Of a stretch of DNA of 27,470 bases, positions 8,458-15,432 are shown in pieces. Origin of the DNA: CAVSWN01 sp046728115 (GTDB lineage Bacteria > Acidobacteriota > Vicinamibacteria > Vicinamibacterales > CAVVIG01); assembly GCA_046728115.1 (NCBI GenBank), contig JBKPDW010000356.1:1-27470 (forward strand), in the 5' to 3' direction. The notes beneath the pieces were generated by a model that was given only the letters and a program-made list of their open reading frames with translations, had not been told where the DNA came from and searched no databases. How positions within the stretch are numbered: the first letter of the stretch is position 1; each line of letters opens with the position of its first letter. The position numbers were made by a program, and so were the translations under genes.

Positions 8458-8608
8458 TTGCCGTGTCCGCCGGGTGTCGGGCCGAAGCGGTCCGGGCCAT
8501 GCTGGTATTAGGTGTATCCGCCCGGACACAGCGCGATGTCCGCGCGAGCGCGGACCAACCCGGGGCTCCCTTTACAACGGTTCTTCGAACGACGGGATTG
8601 TTTTCAGG
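8458..8608 (+). promoter_or_regulatory. Structured 5' leader of the rplM operon
   Basis: The leader between the predicted start point and rplM can fold into several GC-rich helices. An outer stem pairs GTGTCCG (8463-8469) with CGGACAC (8523-8529). Inside it GGGCC (8479-8483) can pair with GGTCC (8489-8493). A following perfect 7-bp hairpin occupies 8538-8555 (loop CGAG). No U-tract follows, so a simple terminator is unlikely. Ribosomal protein leaders often bind their own product, and Rfam has an L13 leader in Firmicutes, but similarity to that family is not claimed. Confidence 0.45.
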
Positions 8609-9046
8609 ATGTCTACGTTCATGGCCAGCGCCGACAAGGCCGCAAGCGATCGCCGCTGGTACATCATCGATGCCGACGGACGCGTGCTGGGTCGTATTGC
8701 GAGCGCCGCTGCGCGTCTTCTCCAAGGCAAGCACAAGCCAGCCTACACACCCTTCATCGACGTCGGCGACCACGTCGTCGTCGTGAACGCCGCTAAGGTC
8801 AGGCTCACGGGCCGCAAAGAAGATCAGAAGATCTACCGGCAGCACAGCGGGTACGAAGGTGGGCTTCGCGAAGAGCGTGCGCGGCTGGTGCGCCAACGGA
8901 AGCCTGCAAAGCTCGTGGAAGATGCGGTGCATGGCATGCTGCCCAAAACGAAGCTGGGGCAGGCGATGTATCGAAAACTGAAGGTCTACGCCGGTCCGGA
9001 TCATCCGCACGCGGCGCAAAAACCATCCAAGCTGGAGGTTGCGTAA
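8609..9046 (+). CDS. rplM: 50S ribosomal protein L13
   Basis: The 145-residue protein is a full-length L13 of the large ribosomal subunit. It shows the family landmarks RRWYIIDADGRVLGRIAS, LLQGKHKPAYTPFIDVGDHVVV, VHGMLPKTKLGQAMYRKLKVYAG and a terminal HPHAAQKP. I start it at the ATG at 8609 (MSTF...), which aligns with the MKTF start of E. coli L13. An ATG four codons later has an AGGA at 8606-8609 and is the alternative. The open frame continues upstream into the leader without homology. It is followed one base later by rpsI, the conserved L13-S9 pair. Confidence 0.98.
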   Translation: MSTFMASADKAASDRRWYIIDADGRVLGRIASAAARLLQGKHKPAYTPFIDVGDHVVVVNAAKVRLTGRKEDQKIYRQHSGYEGGLREERARLVRQRKPAKLVEDAVHGMLPKTKLGQAMYRKLKVYAGPDHPHAAQKPSKLEVA

Positions 9047-9047
9047 C

Positions 9048-9440
9048 GTGGCAGGAGTCCAGTACTACGGGACCGGACGTCGCAAGACATCGACCGCACG
9101 CGTCTTTCTCCGCCCCGGATCGGGGGCAATCAGCATCAACCACAAAACGTTCGAGACGGTCTTCCCCACCGAAGCGCTGCGCATGCAGATTCGCACACCG
9201 CTGACGGTGACCGAGACCTCCGACAAGTTCGACGTGCTGGCCACGGTGGCCGGCGGCGGCGTATCGGGCCAGGCGGGCGCGGTGCGGCTCGGCATCGCAC
9301 GGGCTCTCGTCGGGTACAACGCCGAGTTGCGGAAGTCACTCAAGACGGCCGGCATGCTCACGCGCGATGCCCGTGCCAAGGAACGGAAGAAATACGGAAT
9401 GGCAGGAGCGCGCAAGCGCTTCCAGTTCAGCAAACGGTAA
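9048..9440 (+). CDS. rpsI: 30S ribosomal protein S9
   Basis: The 130-residue protein carries the S9 signatures YYGTGRRKTSTARVFL near the start, GGGVSGQAGAVRLGIARAL in the middle, and the basic tail KERKKYGMAGARKRFQFSKR, whose end contacts the P-site tRNA. I choose the GTG at 9048, because a GGAGG at 9034-9038 lies nine bases upstream. A TTG three codons earlier would overlap rplM. It is cotranscribed with rplM, and 18 bases separate it from rpsB. Confidence 0.98.
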   Translation: MAGVQYYGTGRRKTSTARVFLRPGSGAISINHKTFETVFPTEALRMQIRTPLTVTETSDKFDVLATVAGGGVSGQAGAVRLGIARALVGYNAELRKSLKTAGMLTRDARAKERKKYGMAGARKRFQFSKR

Positions 9441-9458
9441 GAAGAGGACGGAGGACAT

Positions 9459-10265
9459 TTGGCCGCGACCGCGATGAAGGATCTCCTGGAGGCTGGCGTC
9501 CATTTCGGCCACCAGACGAAGCGCTGGAACCCGAAGATGAAGGAGTACATCTTCGGCGAACGCAATGGCATCTACATCATCGACCTCGGGAAGACGGTGG
9601 AGTTGTTTCACGAGGCCGAAGAGTTCGTCGCGAACCTCGCTGCCGAGGGCCGCACGGTTCTGTTCGTCGGCACCAAGCGGCAGGCGCAGGACGTGATCGC
9701 CGAAGAGGCCCAGCGCTGCGGCATGTTCTTCGTCAACGAGCGGTGGCTGGGCGGCCTGCTCACCAATTTCGCCACCATCCAACGCAGTCTCGGCCGCCTG
9801 CGCGACCTCGAAGCGATGGCGACTGATGGGCGGTTCGACACGCTGTCGAAGAAGGAAATCGCGCGCAACGAGAAAGAGCGCCGCAAGCTTGCCAAGAACC
9901 TCGATGGCATCCGTGGCATGTCGCGCCTCCCCGACGCCGTCTTCGTCGTGGATACGAAGAAGGAAAAGATCGCCGTCGATGAAGCGCGCAAGTTGAAGAT
10001 TCCGGTGATCGGCATCGTCGACACCAACTGCGATCCGGACGAAGTGGATTTCGTCATCCCCGGCAACGACGACGCGCTGCGCTCGATCAGGCTGTTCGCT
10101 TCGCGCATGGCCGACGCGGTGGTCGACGGCCGCGACCGGAAGCAGTCGATCGAGGCCGAATCGGCTCGCGAGGCTGCCGAAGAAGCTGCCGCGGCCGAAA
10201 CCGATCCGCGCCGGGCCGCCCGGCCGCAGCGCCGACCACGGGAAGCCGCGCCGGCGAACGCATAA
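9459..10265 (+). CDS. rpsB: 30S ribosomal protein S2
   Basis: The 268-residue protein matches S2: KDLLEAGVHFGHQTKRWNPKMKEYIFG at the start, then VGTKRQAQ, NERWLGGLLTNF, and DTNCDPDEVDFVIPGNDDALRSI. A charged C-terminal tail (about 225-268, Glu/Ala- then Arg/Pro-rich) is longer than in E. coli. The start is a TTG at 9459, five codons before the first ATG. It is favoured because S2 proteins commonly begin MA...M(R/K)D(L/M)L, and because purine-rich GAGGA and GGAGG sequences lie just upstream. It begins the classic rpsB-tsf-pyrH-frr order, joined here to rplM-rpsI. Confidence 0.98.
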   Translation: MAATAMKDLLEAGVHFGHQTKRWNPKMKEYIFGERNGIYIIDLGKTVELFHEAEEFVANLAAEGRTVLFVGTKRQAQDVIAEEAQRCGMFFVNERWLGGLLTNFATIQRSLGRLRDLEAMATDGRFDTLSKKEIARNEKERRKLAKNLDGIRGMSRLPDAVFVVDTKKEKIAVDEARKLKIPVIGIVDTNCDPDEVDFVIPGNDDALRSIRLFASRMADAVVDGRDRKQSIEAESAREAAEEAAAAETDPRRAARPQRRPREAAPANA

Positions 10266-10357
10266 AATCATTTGGTGAATTGGTGAATGGCTGAATTGGT
10301 GAGTTCACCAGTTCGTCATTCACCAACACGCTGACTCGCCAATTCACCAACGTCCGT
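10266..10357 (+). repeat. 8-base word array with strong hairpin between rpsB and tsf
   Basis: The whole rpsB-tsf gap consists of near-copies of the 8-base word ATTGGTGA followed by inverted copies. A long hairpin is formed by TTGGTGAATG (10280-10289) with CATTCACCAA (10317-10326), perfect over 10 bp. A second 10-bp helix inside it pairs 10293-10302 with 10305-10314 (one G-U pair). An additional outer pair, TTGGTGAATTGG (10272-10283) with CCAATTCACCAA (10339-10350), is perfect over 12 bases and would compete with the first. It ends seven bases before the tsf start. Confidence 0.85.
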
Positions 10358-11230
10358 ATGTCTATCACCATCTCTGCAGCCGACGTGAAGAAACTGCGCG
10401 ACCGCACGGGCGCCGGCATGATGGAGTGCAAGGCGGCGCTCACTGAGGCGAACGGCGACTTCGAGGAAGCCAACACGATTCTTCGGAAACGGGGCCTCGC
10501 CACGGCGGCCAAGAAGGCAGGACGCGCGATGAGCGAGGGACTGATCGGGCACAGATTGTCGGCGGATCGATCCGCCGGCACGCTGGTCGAGGTGAACTGC
10601 GAGTCGGATTTCGTGGCGCGCACCCCGGATTTCCAGGAACTGCTCGAGCAGGTGCTGACGGAGATCGACAAGGCCGGCGATGGCGCCACCGACGAGTGGC
10701 TGAAGGACGCGAACGGCCCAGTCCAGAAACTCGTGGCAGCAAAGATCGCCAAGCTCGGCGAGAACATGGCGGTGCCGCGTTTCGTGCGCTTTGCGGGACA
10801 CGGCCATGTGGGCCAGTACATCCACCTCGGCGGAAAGATCGGCGTCCAGGTGGAGTTCGCGGGTGCGACACCAGCCATCGCCGGTCGGGACGAATTCACC
10901 ACGCTCGTCAAGGAAACTGCGATGCAGATTGCAGCGGCGAGCCCTACCTACCTCTCGCGCGACGAAATCCCGGGCCGCGTCCTCGACGCCGAGAAGGCGA
11001 TCTACCGTGCGCAGATGGAGCAGGCGGGAAAACCGGCCACGGTGATCGATAAGATTGTCGAGGGCAAGCTTGGAAGCTTCTACGCGCAGGTCGTACTGCC
11101 GGAGCAGCCGTCGATTCGCGACCCGAAGACGACGGTGAAAGACATCATCGCCGTCGCGAACAAAGCGCTCGGCGCATCGGTTGCGGTGACGCGCTTCGTC
11201 CGCTTGAAGGTTGGCGAAACGGGGCAGTAA
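10358..11230 (+). CDS. tsf: Elongation factor Ts
   Basis: EF-Ts is the guanine-nucleotide exchange factor that recycles EF-Tu. The 290-residue protein has the N-terminal UBA-like domain (ISAADVKKLRDRTGAGMMECKAALTEANGD), the conserved core motif (VEVNCESDFVART), the hinge region and two core subdomains. It ends with the typical FYAQVVLPEQP and KDIIAVANKALG. The ATG at 10358 has no Shine-Dalgarno sequence, because the hairpin array runs almost to the start codon. Translation may therefore depend on coupling with rpsB or on a processed 5' end. Confidence 0.98.
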   Translation: MSITISAADVKKLRDRTGAGMMECKAALTEANGDFEEANTILRKRGLATAAKKAGRAMSEGLIGHRLSADRSAGTLVEVNCESDFVARTPDFQELLEQVLTEIDKAGDGATDEWLKDANGPVQKLVAAKIAKLGENMAVPRFVRFAGHGHVGQYIHLGGKIGVQVEFAGATPAIAGRDEFTTLVKETAMQIAAASPTYLSRDEIPGRVLDAEKAIYRAQMEQAGKPATVIDKIVEGKLGSFYAQVVLPEQPSIRDPKTTVKDIIAVANKALGASVAVTRFVRLKVGETGQ

Positions 11231-11235
11231 GATCG

Positions 11236-11400
11236 GTGCCGGGTACTACGGTGCCGGGTGCTATGGTGCTGGGTGCTACGTGCCGAGTGCTATGGTGCCG
11301 GGTGCTACGGTACCGGGTGCCAAGGTGCTGATGTGCCAAGGTGCTGATGTGCCAAGGTGCTGACGTGTGAATGCACCTGGCACGTTGGCGCTTGCTACGT
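11236..11400 (+). repeat. 7-8-base word array between tsf and pyrH
   Basis: About eight imperfect copies of a 15-16-base unit follow one another from 11236 (GTGCCGGGTGCTACG and variants such as GTGCTGATGTGCCAAG). Each unit is itself two related 7-8-base words of the type TGCYNNG. The array drifts gradually from one word form to the next. Near its end an inverted copy (GCACCTGGCAC, about 11373-11383) can pair with an earlier GTGCCAAGGTGC copy with a single bulge. No coding function is apparent. Confidence 0.85.
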
Positions 11401-11424
11401 GCCACTGCAGGAAAGGCGCCGATC

Positions 11425-11430
11425 TATAAT
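11425..11430 (+). promoter_or_regulatory. Consensus -10 box directly before pyrH
   Basis: A perfect TATAAT lies at 11425-11430, eight bases before the GTG start codon of pyrH. The -35 region at the right spacing (around 11402) is weak (CCACTG). A transcript from this box would begin at or within about three bases of the start codon, so pyrH would be leaderless. It lies after the repeat array and would separate pyrH-frr from the ribosomal genes. Confidence 0.5.
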
Positions 11431-11438
11431 CGCCCCTC

Positions 11439-12164
11439 GTGACCTCCCCGTCCAGTCCTGCATACAGCCGCGTTCTTCTCAAACTCTCCGGCGAAGCGCT
11501 CATGGGCGACCAGAGCTATGGGATCGACCCGGCGGTGGCGACACAGATCGCCCGCGACGTGGCCGAAATCCAGGGCATGGGCGTCGAGGTCGCAATTGTC
11601 ATCGGCGGCGGCAATATCTTTCGAGGCGTCGCGGCAAGCGCCCGCGGGATGGATCGTGCAACGGCCGACTACATGGGCATGCTGGCGACGGTCATCAACG
11701 CCCTGGCGCTGCAGGACGCGCTCGAGCAGCAGGGCGTCCTGACACGCGTCGTCACCGCCATCGAGATGCGCGCCGTGGCCGAACCGTTCATTCGCCGGCG
11801 GGCGATCCGCCACCTCGAAAAGGGCCGTGTCGTCGTCTTCGGCGGCGGCACTGGCAACCCGTATTTCAGCACCGACACCGCCGCGGCGCTGCGCGCCATG
11901 GAAATCAAGGCCGACGTCATCCTCAAAGCGACCAAGGTTGACGGGATTTACGACGCCGACCCGATGGTGAAGCCGGGCGCCACGCGATTCGAGCGCATCT
12001 CGTACCTGCAGGTCCTCGAGCAGGGGCTCAAAGTGATGGACGCAACGGCCATCTCGCTCTGCATGGACAACCGGCTGCCCATCGTCGTGTTCAACCTGCG
12101 GACGCCAGGCAACATCAGACGAGCGATTTCTGGAGAATCCATTGGTTCCCTGGTGACTGCATAG
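11439..12164 (+). CDS. pyrH: Uridylate kinase
   Basis: UMP kinase converts UMP to UDP with ATP. It is hexameric in bacteria and belongs to the amino-acid kinase fold. The 241-residue protein shows VLLKLSGEALMGD at the start, the IGGGNIFRG glycine loop, DYMGMLATVINALALQ, the GGGTGNPYFSTDTAAALRA motif, and KVDGIYDADPMVKPGA. The GTG at 11439 is used; no Shine-Dalgarno sequence precedes it, but a TATAAT does. The gene order rpsB-tsf-pyrH-frr is the widespread bacterial one. Confidence 0.98.
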   Translation: MTSPSSPAYSRVLLKLSGEALMGDQSYGIDPAVATQIARDVAEIQGMGVEVAIVIGGGNIFRGVAASARGMDRATADYMGMLATVINALALQDALEQQGVLTRVVTAIEMRAVAEPFIRRRAIRHLEKGRVVVFGGGTGNPYFSTDTAAALRAMEIKADVILKATKVDGIYDADPMVKPGATRFERISYLQVLEQGLKVMDATAISLCMDNRLPIVVFNLRTPGNIRRAISGESIGSLVTA

Positions 12165-12250
12165 AGGATCTGAGGATGTGAGGATCTAGGGATGTGAGGA
12201 TCTAGGGATGTGAGGATCTAGGGATGTGAGGATCTAGGGATGTGAGGGAC
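12164..12250 (+). repeat. Perfect 16-base tandem array between pyrH and frr
   Basis: Five copies of a 16-base unit (GAGGATCTAGGGATGT) run from 12164 to 12243, followed by a partial sixth copy. The last four copies are identical; the first is a variant in which both halves read GAGGATST, showing that the unit is a doubled 8-base word. The array begins on the last base of the pyrH stop codon and ends about 15 bases before the frr start. No inverted copy is seen here, unlike in the other arrays. Confidence 0.95.
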
Positions 12251-12264
12251 TCAGCGAGGCCCCG

Positions 12265-12834
12265 ATGGACGTCAATGATTTGAAGAGTCTGAACGCCGAA
12301 GTCACCAAGCGCATGACGACGGCGATCGATCATCTCAAGCACGAACTGGCCGGCGTGCGGACGGGGCGCGCCTCGGTAGGCATTCTCGATCCCGTGCATG
12401 TGGAAGCTTACGGATCGCGGATGGCGCTCAATCAACTCGCGAGTCTCTCGGTGCCCGAGCCCACCATGATCGTCGCGCAGCCGTTCGACCCGTCACAGCT
12501 CGCCGCCATCGAGAAGGCGATCCGCGCCTCCGACCTCGGGTTGAATCCATCGAACGACGGCAAGGTCGTTCGTATCCCGATTCCGCCGCTCACTGAAGAG
12601 CGCCGCAAGGAATTGTCGCGGCACGTCCACAAGCTCAGCGAAGAGGGACGCAACGGCATCCGCATCGTCCGCCGCGACGCCAACGATCGCCTCAAGAAGC
12701 TGCTCAAGGATCACAAGATTTCCGAGGACGACGAGCGCAAGGGGCTCGACGAGATCCAGAAGATCACGGACAGCCACGTCAGGCAAATTGACGAACTGCA
12801 GAAGAAAAAGGATCAGGAGCTGCTCGGGAAGTGA
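12265..12834 (+). CDS. frr: Ribosome recycling factor
   Basis: RRF, together with EF-G, splits the post-termination ribosome. The 189-residue protein contains the RTGRAS motif (HELAGVRTGRAS), the domain II region (VEAYGSRMALNQLASLSVPEP, IVAQPFDPSQL), PIPPLTEERRKELSRHVHKLSEEGR, and the C-terminal helix ending DELQKKKDQELLGK. The ATG at 12265 has a GAGG five bases upstream, so it can be translated independently of pyrH in spite of the array in between. Confidence 0.98.
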   Translation: MDVNDLKSLNAEVTKRMTTAIDHLKHELAGVRTGRASVGILDPVHVEAYGSRMALNQLASLSVPEPTMIVAQPFDPSQLAAIEKAIRASDLGLNPSNDGKVVRIPIPPLTEERRKELSRHVHKLSEEGRNGIRIVRRDANDRLKKLLKDHKISEDDERKGLDEIQKITDSHVRQIDELQKKKDQELLGK

Positions 12835-12837
12835 ACA

Positions 12838-12921
12838 TTGCTGATTGCAGATTGCTAACCGATGATGTATTAAGGATTCAATCGTCACGAAATTCAGCGA
12901 TTTGAAAATTTGCAATCATCG
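12838..12921 (+). repeat. GATTGCN word island before the threonine synthase gene
   Basis: The frr-thrC gap contains heptamer words of the GATTNNN type (TTGCTGATTGCAGATTGC at 12838). Towards its end are inverted forms (TTTGCAATCATCG), so TGATTGCA near 12842 can pair with TGCAATCA near 12911. It is AT-richer than its surroundings. The same opening word, TTGCTGATTGC, recurs at 14097, exactly at the end of the downstream gene. Confidence 0.7.
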
Positions 12922-14103
12922 ATGACCTTTTTCTCCCACCTGGAATGCTCCGTCCCTTGCGGAGCGCCCAGTCTCGACCCGCGCGGCCGTCACTTTCTCT
13001 GCTCGTGCGGCGCTCCGCTGCTGGTGCGTTACAACCTCGACGCGGCTCGGGAATGGTCGCGCGACTCGTTGAAGGGACGCGACCCCCATATGTGGCGCTA
13101 TCGCGAGATGATGCCGCTCTTCGAGGGCGAGGCGCCCGTCACGCTCGGTGAAGGGTTCACGCCGCTCGTCCACGCGCGCGCGCTGGGCAAACTGGTCGGA
13201 CTCGAACGCCTGTACATCAAGGACGAGTCGCTCAATCCGACCAACTCGTTCAAGGCGCGCGGTCAGTCGGCAGCGATTACGCGGGCCAGGTATCTAGGCG
13301 CCGCGACGATCGCGCTGCCCACCGCCGGCAACGCCGGCAACGCCGCCGCGGCTTACGCGGCGGCGGCCGGACTGAAATGCGAGGTCTTCATCCCGAAGGA
13401 TGCGAAGCGGCCGTTCGTCGACGAATGTCGCCTGTACGGCGCGAACGTCACGCTCGTTGACGGTCTCATCACCGACGCGGGCCGTCTCGCGGCCGAGACC
13501 GGCGGACCGCTCGGATGGTACGACGTGTCGACGTTGAAGGAGCCGTACCGCATCGAAGGCAAGAAGACGATGGCCTATGAGCTGGCGGAGCAGCTCGATT
13601 GGCGATGGCCGGATTGGATCGTGTATCCGACCGGCGGCGGCACCGGTATGGTCGGCATGTGGAAAGCGTTTGACGAGCTCGAGCGAATCGGCTGGGTCGC
13701 GCCGCAGCGCCGGCCGCGGATGGTGTCGGTGCAGGCCGAACACTGCGCGCCCATCGTGCGCGCGTTTCACGCAGGCGCGGAGCGCGCCGAGCCCTGGGAA
13801 GGCGCTTCGACGATTGCGGACGGCCTGCGCGTGCCGCGAGCGATTGGCGACTTTCTGATCCTGCGTGCCGTACGAGAGAGCGGAGGCACCGCGGTCGCCG
13901 TCCCCGATCGGTCGATGATCGACGGCATGCTCGCGATCGGAAAACACGAAGGCGTCAGCGCGGCGCCGGAAGGAGGCGCGGCCTTCATCGCGATTCAACA
14001 GCTCGTCGCCGCCGGCACGATCCGGTCACGCGAGAGCGTTGTGCTGTTCAATACGGGCGGGGCGCTCAAATACCTGGATGCATTGCAAATGGCACGTTGC
14101 TGA
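12922..14103 (+). CDS. thrC: Threonine synthase with N-terminal zinc-ribbon-like segment
   Basis: The 393-residue fold-type II PLP enzyme should convert O-phosphohomoserine to threonine. Cys9, Cys13, Cys27 and Cys29 form a zinc-ribbon-like start, found in one branch of ThrC. The PLP Schiff-base lysine is Lys111 in NPTNSFKARGQ. The phosphate-binding loop is PTAGNAGNAAAAYAA, and PTGGGTG is the second glycine loop. Related cysteate or diaminopropionate synthases share the fold, so threonine synthase is the likely call, not a proven one. I use the ATG at 12922; a TTG at 12910 is possible. The gene stands alone between two word islands that begin with the same word. Confidence 0.9.
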   Translation: MTFFSHLECSVPCGAPSLDPRGRHFLCSCGAPLLVRYNLDAAREWSRDSLKGRDPHMWRYREMMPLFEGEAPVTLGEGFTPLVHARALGKLVGLERLYIKDESLNPTNSFKARGQSAAITRARYLGAATIALPTAGNAGNAAAAYAAAAGLKCEVFIPKDAKRPFVDECRLYGANVTLVDGLITDAGRLAAETGGPLGWYDVSTLKEPYRIEGKKTMAYELAEQLDWRWPDWIVYPTGGGTGMVGMWKAFDELERIGWVAPQRRPRMVSVQAEHCAPIVRAFHAGAERAEPWEGASTIADGLRVPRAIGDFLILRAVRESGGTAVAVPDRSMIDGMLAIGKHEGVSAAPEGGAAFIAIQQLVAAGTIRSRESVVLFNTGGALKYLDALQMARC

Positions 14104-14148
14104 TTGCCGATTGAATTGAATCTGCACTCGGCTTTGGGCAATCAGCAA
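14097..14148. terminator. Perfect 12-bp inverted repeat between convergent thrC and pfkA
   Basis: TTGCTGATTGCC (14097-14108) is the exact reverse complement of GGCAATCAGCAA (14137-14148), with a 28-base loop. The left arm overlaps the thrC stop codon, and the right arm ends 16 bases before the pfkA stop. The position between convergent genes fits a bidirectional termination or mRNA 3'-end structure. There is no U-tract, so it is not a classic intrinsic terminator. Confidence 0.5.
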
Positions 14149-14164
14149 TGATCGCAACCCAGAT

Positions 14165-15247
14165 TCAGTCTCCGAACGCCACTCCCAGGTTCCTCGCCGT
14201 CACCAGCAGATCGAAGTCCATCGGCACCCTCTTCGTCTTCCCCACCACCTCGTCGAGTCTCCGGGCGATGATGTCGGGCGGCGCCAGGGCGACCATGGTG
14301 CCGAATTCGCCCTTTCGCACCAACTCGACGGCCTTGCCGCCGAAGCGCGTGGCCAGGACGCGATCGAAGCTTGTTGGTGCCCCGCCGCGCTGCAGGTGTC
14401 CGAGCACGACCGACCGTGTTTCCTTCCCCGTCTCCTTCGCGAGCGCCTCGCACATGCGCGCGCCGATGCCGCCGAGCCGCTCGGAGTACCCTTCGCGCGC
14501 CGGCTCGATGAGCGACACCGATCCGCCGGCGGGGTGCGCACCCTCCGCGACGACAACGATGCTGAACTTGGCCCCAAGCGCATCGCGCTCACGCAGCCGC
14601 GCAGCGACCCTCGAGATTTCGAACGGAATCTCGGGGATGAGGATCGCGTCCGCGCCGCCTGCCACACCGGAGTACAACGCAATCCATCCCGCGTAGCGAC
14701 CCATCACCTCCACCACGAGGATGCGGTGGTGAGCTTCCGCTGTCGTGTGGAGCCGATCGATCGCGTCGGTCGCAAAGGCTACGGCCGTGTCGAATCCGAA
14801 ACAGTTCGTCGTGCCGGCGATATCGTTGTCGATCGTCTTGGGAACACCGACCACCGGAATGCCGAGCTCGCAGAACCGATGTGCGATGCCGAGCGTACCG
14901 TCGCCACCGATCACGATGAGGGCGCCCAGACCCATCGTGTGAAACATCTCCACGACACGGTCCGAATAATCGATGGTGCCGACCGAGGTGTTGACGGGAT
15001 ACGCGAACGGATTCCCGCGGTTCGTCGTGCCGAGGATCGTGCCGCCGAGCCGCAGGATCCCGGTCACGTCGCGCGGCTTCAGCACGCGCGAGCGGTCCGG
15101 CTCGATGAGCCCGTCGAAGCTGTCCTCGAGGCCGACGCATTCGATGCCGGAGTTCGAGGCCGTCTTGACGACAGCGCGGATGACGGCGTTGAGTCCGGGA
15201 GCGTCGCCGCCGCCTGTGAGCACCCCGAGGCGCGCGAGTGTGGGCAT
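14165..15247 (-). CDS. pfkA: 6-phosphofructokinase with mixed Gly/Lys specificity signature
   Basis: PFK phosphorylates fructose 6-phosphate in glycolysis. The 360-residue protein has the N-terminal phosphate-donor loop (LTGGGDAPGLN), GTTNRGNPF, the donor-site IGGDGT (Gly117 at the position of E. coli Gly104), and the catalytic loop PKTIDNDI (Asp140 as base). It also has EVMGRYAGWIAL and LGHLQRGGAPTSFDR, which bind F6P. In the usual scheme ATP enzymes have Gly/Gly and pyrophosphate enzymes Asp/Lys at the two key positions. This protein has Gly117 and Lys137, the combination of the mixed clade (as in actinobacterial ATP-PFKs), so ATP is the more likely donor. A TAGACT -10-like box lies nine bases before the ATG. 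Confidence 0.95.
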   Translation of the reverse strand: MPTLARLGVLTGGGDAPGLNAVIRAVVKTASNSGIECVGLEDSFDGLIEPDRSRVLKPRDVTGILRLGGTILGTTNRGNPFAYPVNTSVGTIDYSDRVVEMFHTMGLGALIVIGGDGTLGIAHRFCELGIPVVGVPKTIDNDIAGTTNCFGFDTAVAFATDAIDRLHTTAEAHHRILVVEVMGRYAGWIALYSGVAGGADAILIPEIPFEISRVAARLRERDALGAKFSIVVVAEGAHPAGGSVSLIEPAREGYSERLGGIGARMCEALAKETGKETRSVVLGHLQRGGAPTSFDRVLATRFGGKAVELVRKGEFGTMVALAPPDIIARRLDEVVGKTKRVPMDFDLLVTARNLGVAFGD

Positions 15248-15276
15248 GTGGAACCGAGTCTAGCAGCCGCCGCGCG

Positions 15277-15306
15277 TTGCGGCTTGCGAAAAGCGCGTGG
15301 TACAAT
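15277..15306 (+). promoter_or_regulatory. Putative promoter of the tRNA-Ala gene
   Basis: TTGCGG (15277-15282) and TACAAT (15301-15306) are separated by 18 bases and point at the tRNA gene, which begins 44 bases after the -10 box. They overlap the region upstream of the divergent pfkA gene. Confidence 0.5.
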
Positions 15307-15310
15307 TTAC

Positions 15311-15341
15311 CGATTAGGGATTGGGGGTTCCCTAATCCCTG
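15311..15341 (+). repeat. GATTAGG word island with hairpin upstream of tRNA-Ala
   Basis: Two heptamers, GATTAGG and GATTGGG, are followed by inverted forms, so TTAGGGA can pair with TCCCTAA over 7 bp around an 8-base loop, ending before the tRNA. It lies in the predicted 5' leader of the tRNA transcript. The same heptamer words recur at 25084-25117. Confidence 0.65.
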
Positions 15342-15349
15342 CTCTTGTT

Positions 15350-15425
15350 GGGCGGCTAGCTCAGTTGGGAGAGCGCCGCGTTCGCAACGCGGAGGTCGGG
15401 AGTTCGAGCCTCCTGCCGTCCACCA
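15350..15425 (+). tRNA. tRNA-Ala (anticodon CGC)
   Basis: The 76-base sequence folds into a standard cloverleaf. The acceptor stem pairs GGGCGGC with GCCGTCC and contains the G3-U70 wobble pair, the alanine identity element. The D arm contains AGCTCAGTTGGGAGAGC. The anticodon stem CCGCG/CGCGG encloses TTCGCAA, giving anticodon CGC (reads GCG). The T loop TTCGAGC, discriminator A and an encoded CCA end (15423-15425) are present. A degraded integrase gene follows only seven bases downstream. Confidence 0.96.
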
Positions 15426-15432
15426 ATTTCCT

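Noticed and set aside
12164..12250. CRISPR-like array between pyrH and frr
   Set aside because: The copies are contiguous with no unique spacers and the unit is only 16 bases, so it is a plain tandem repeat.
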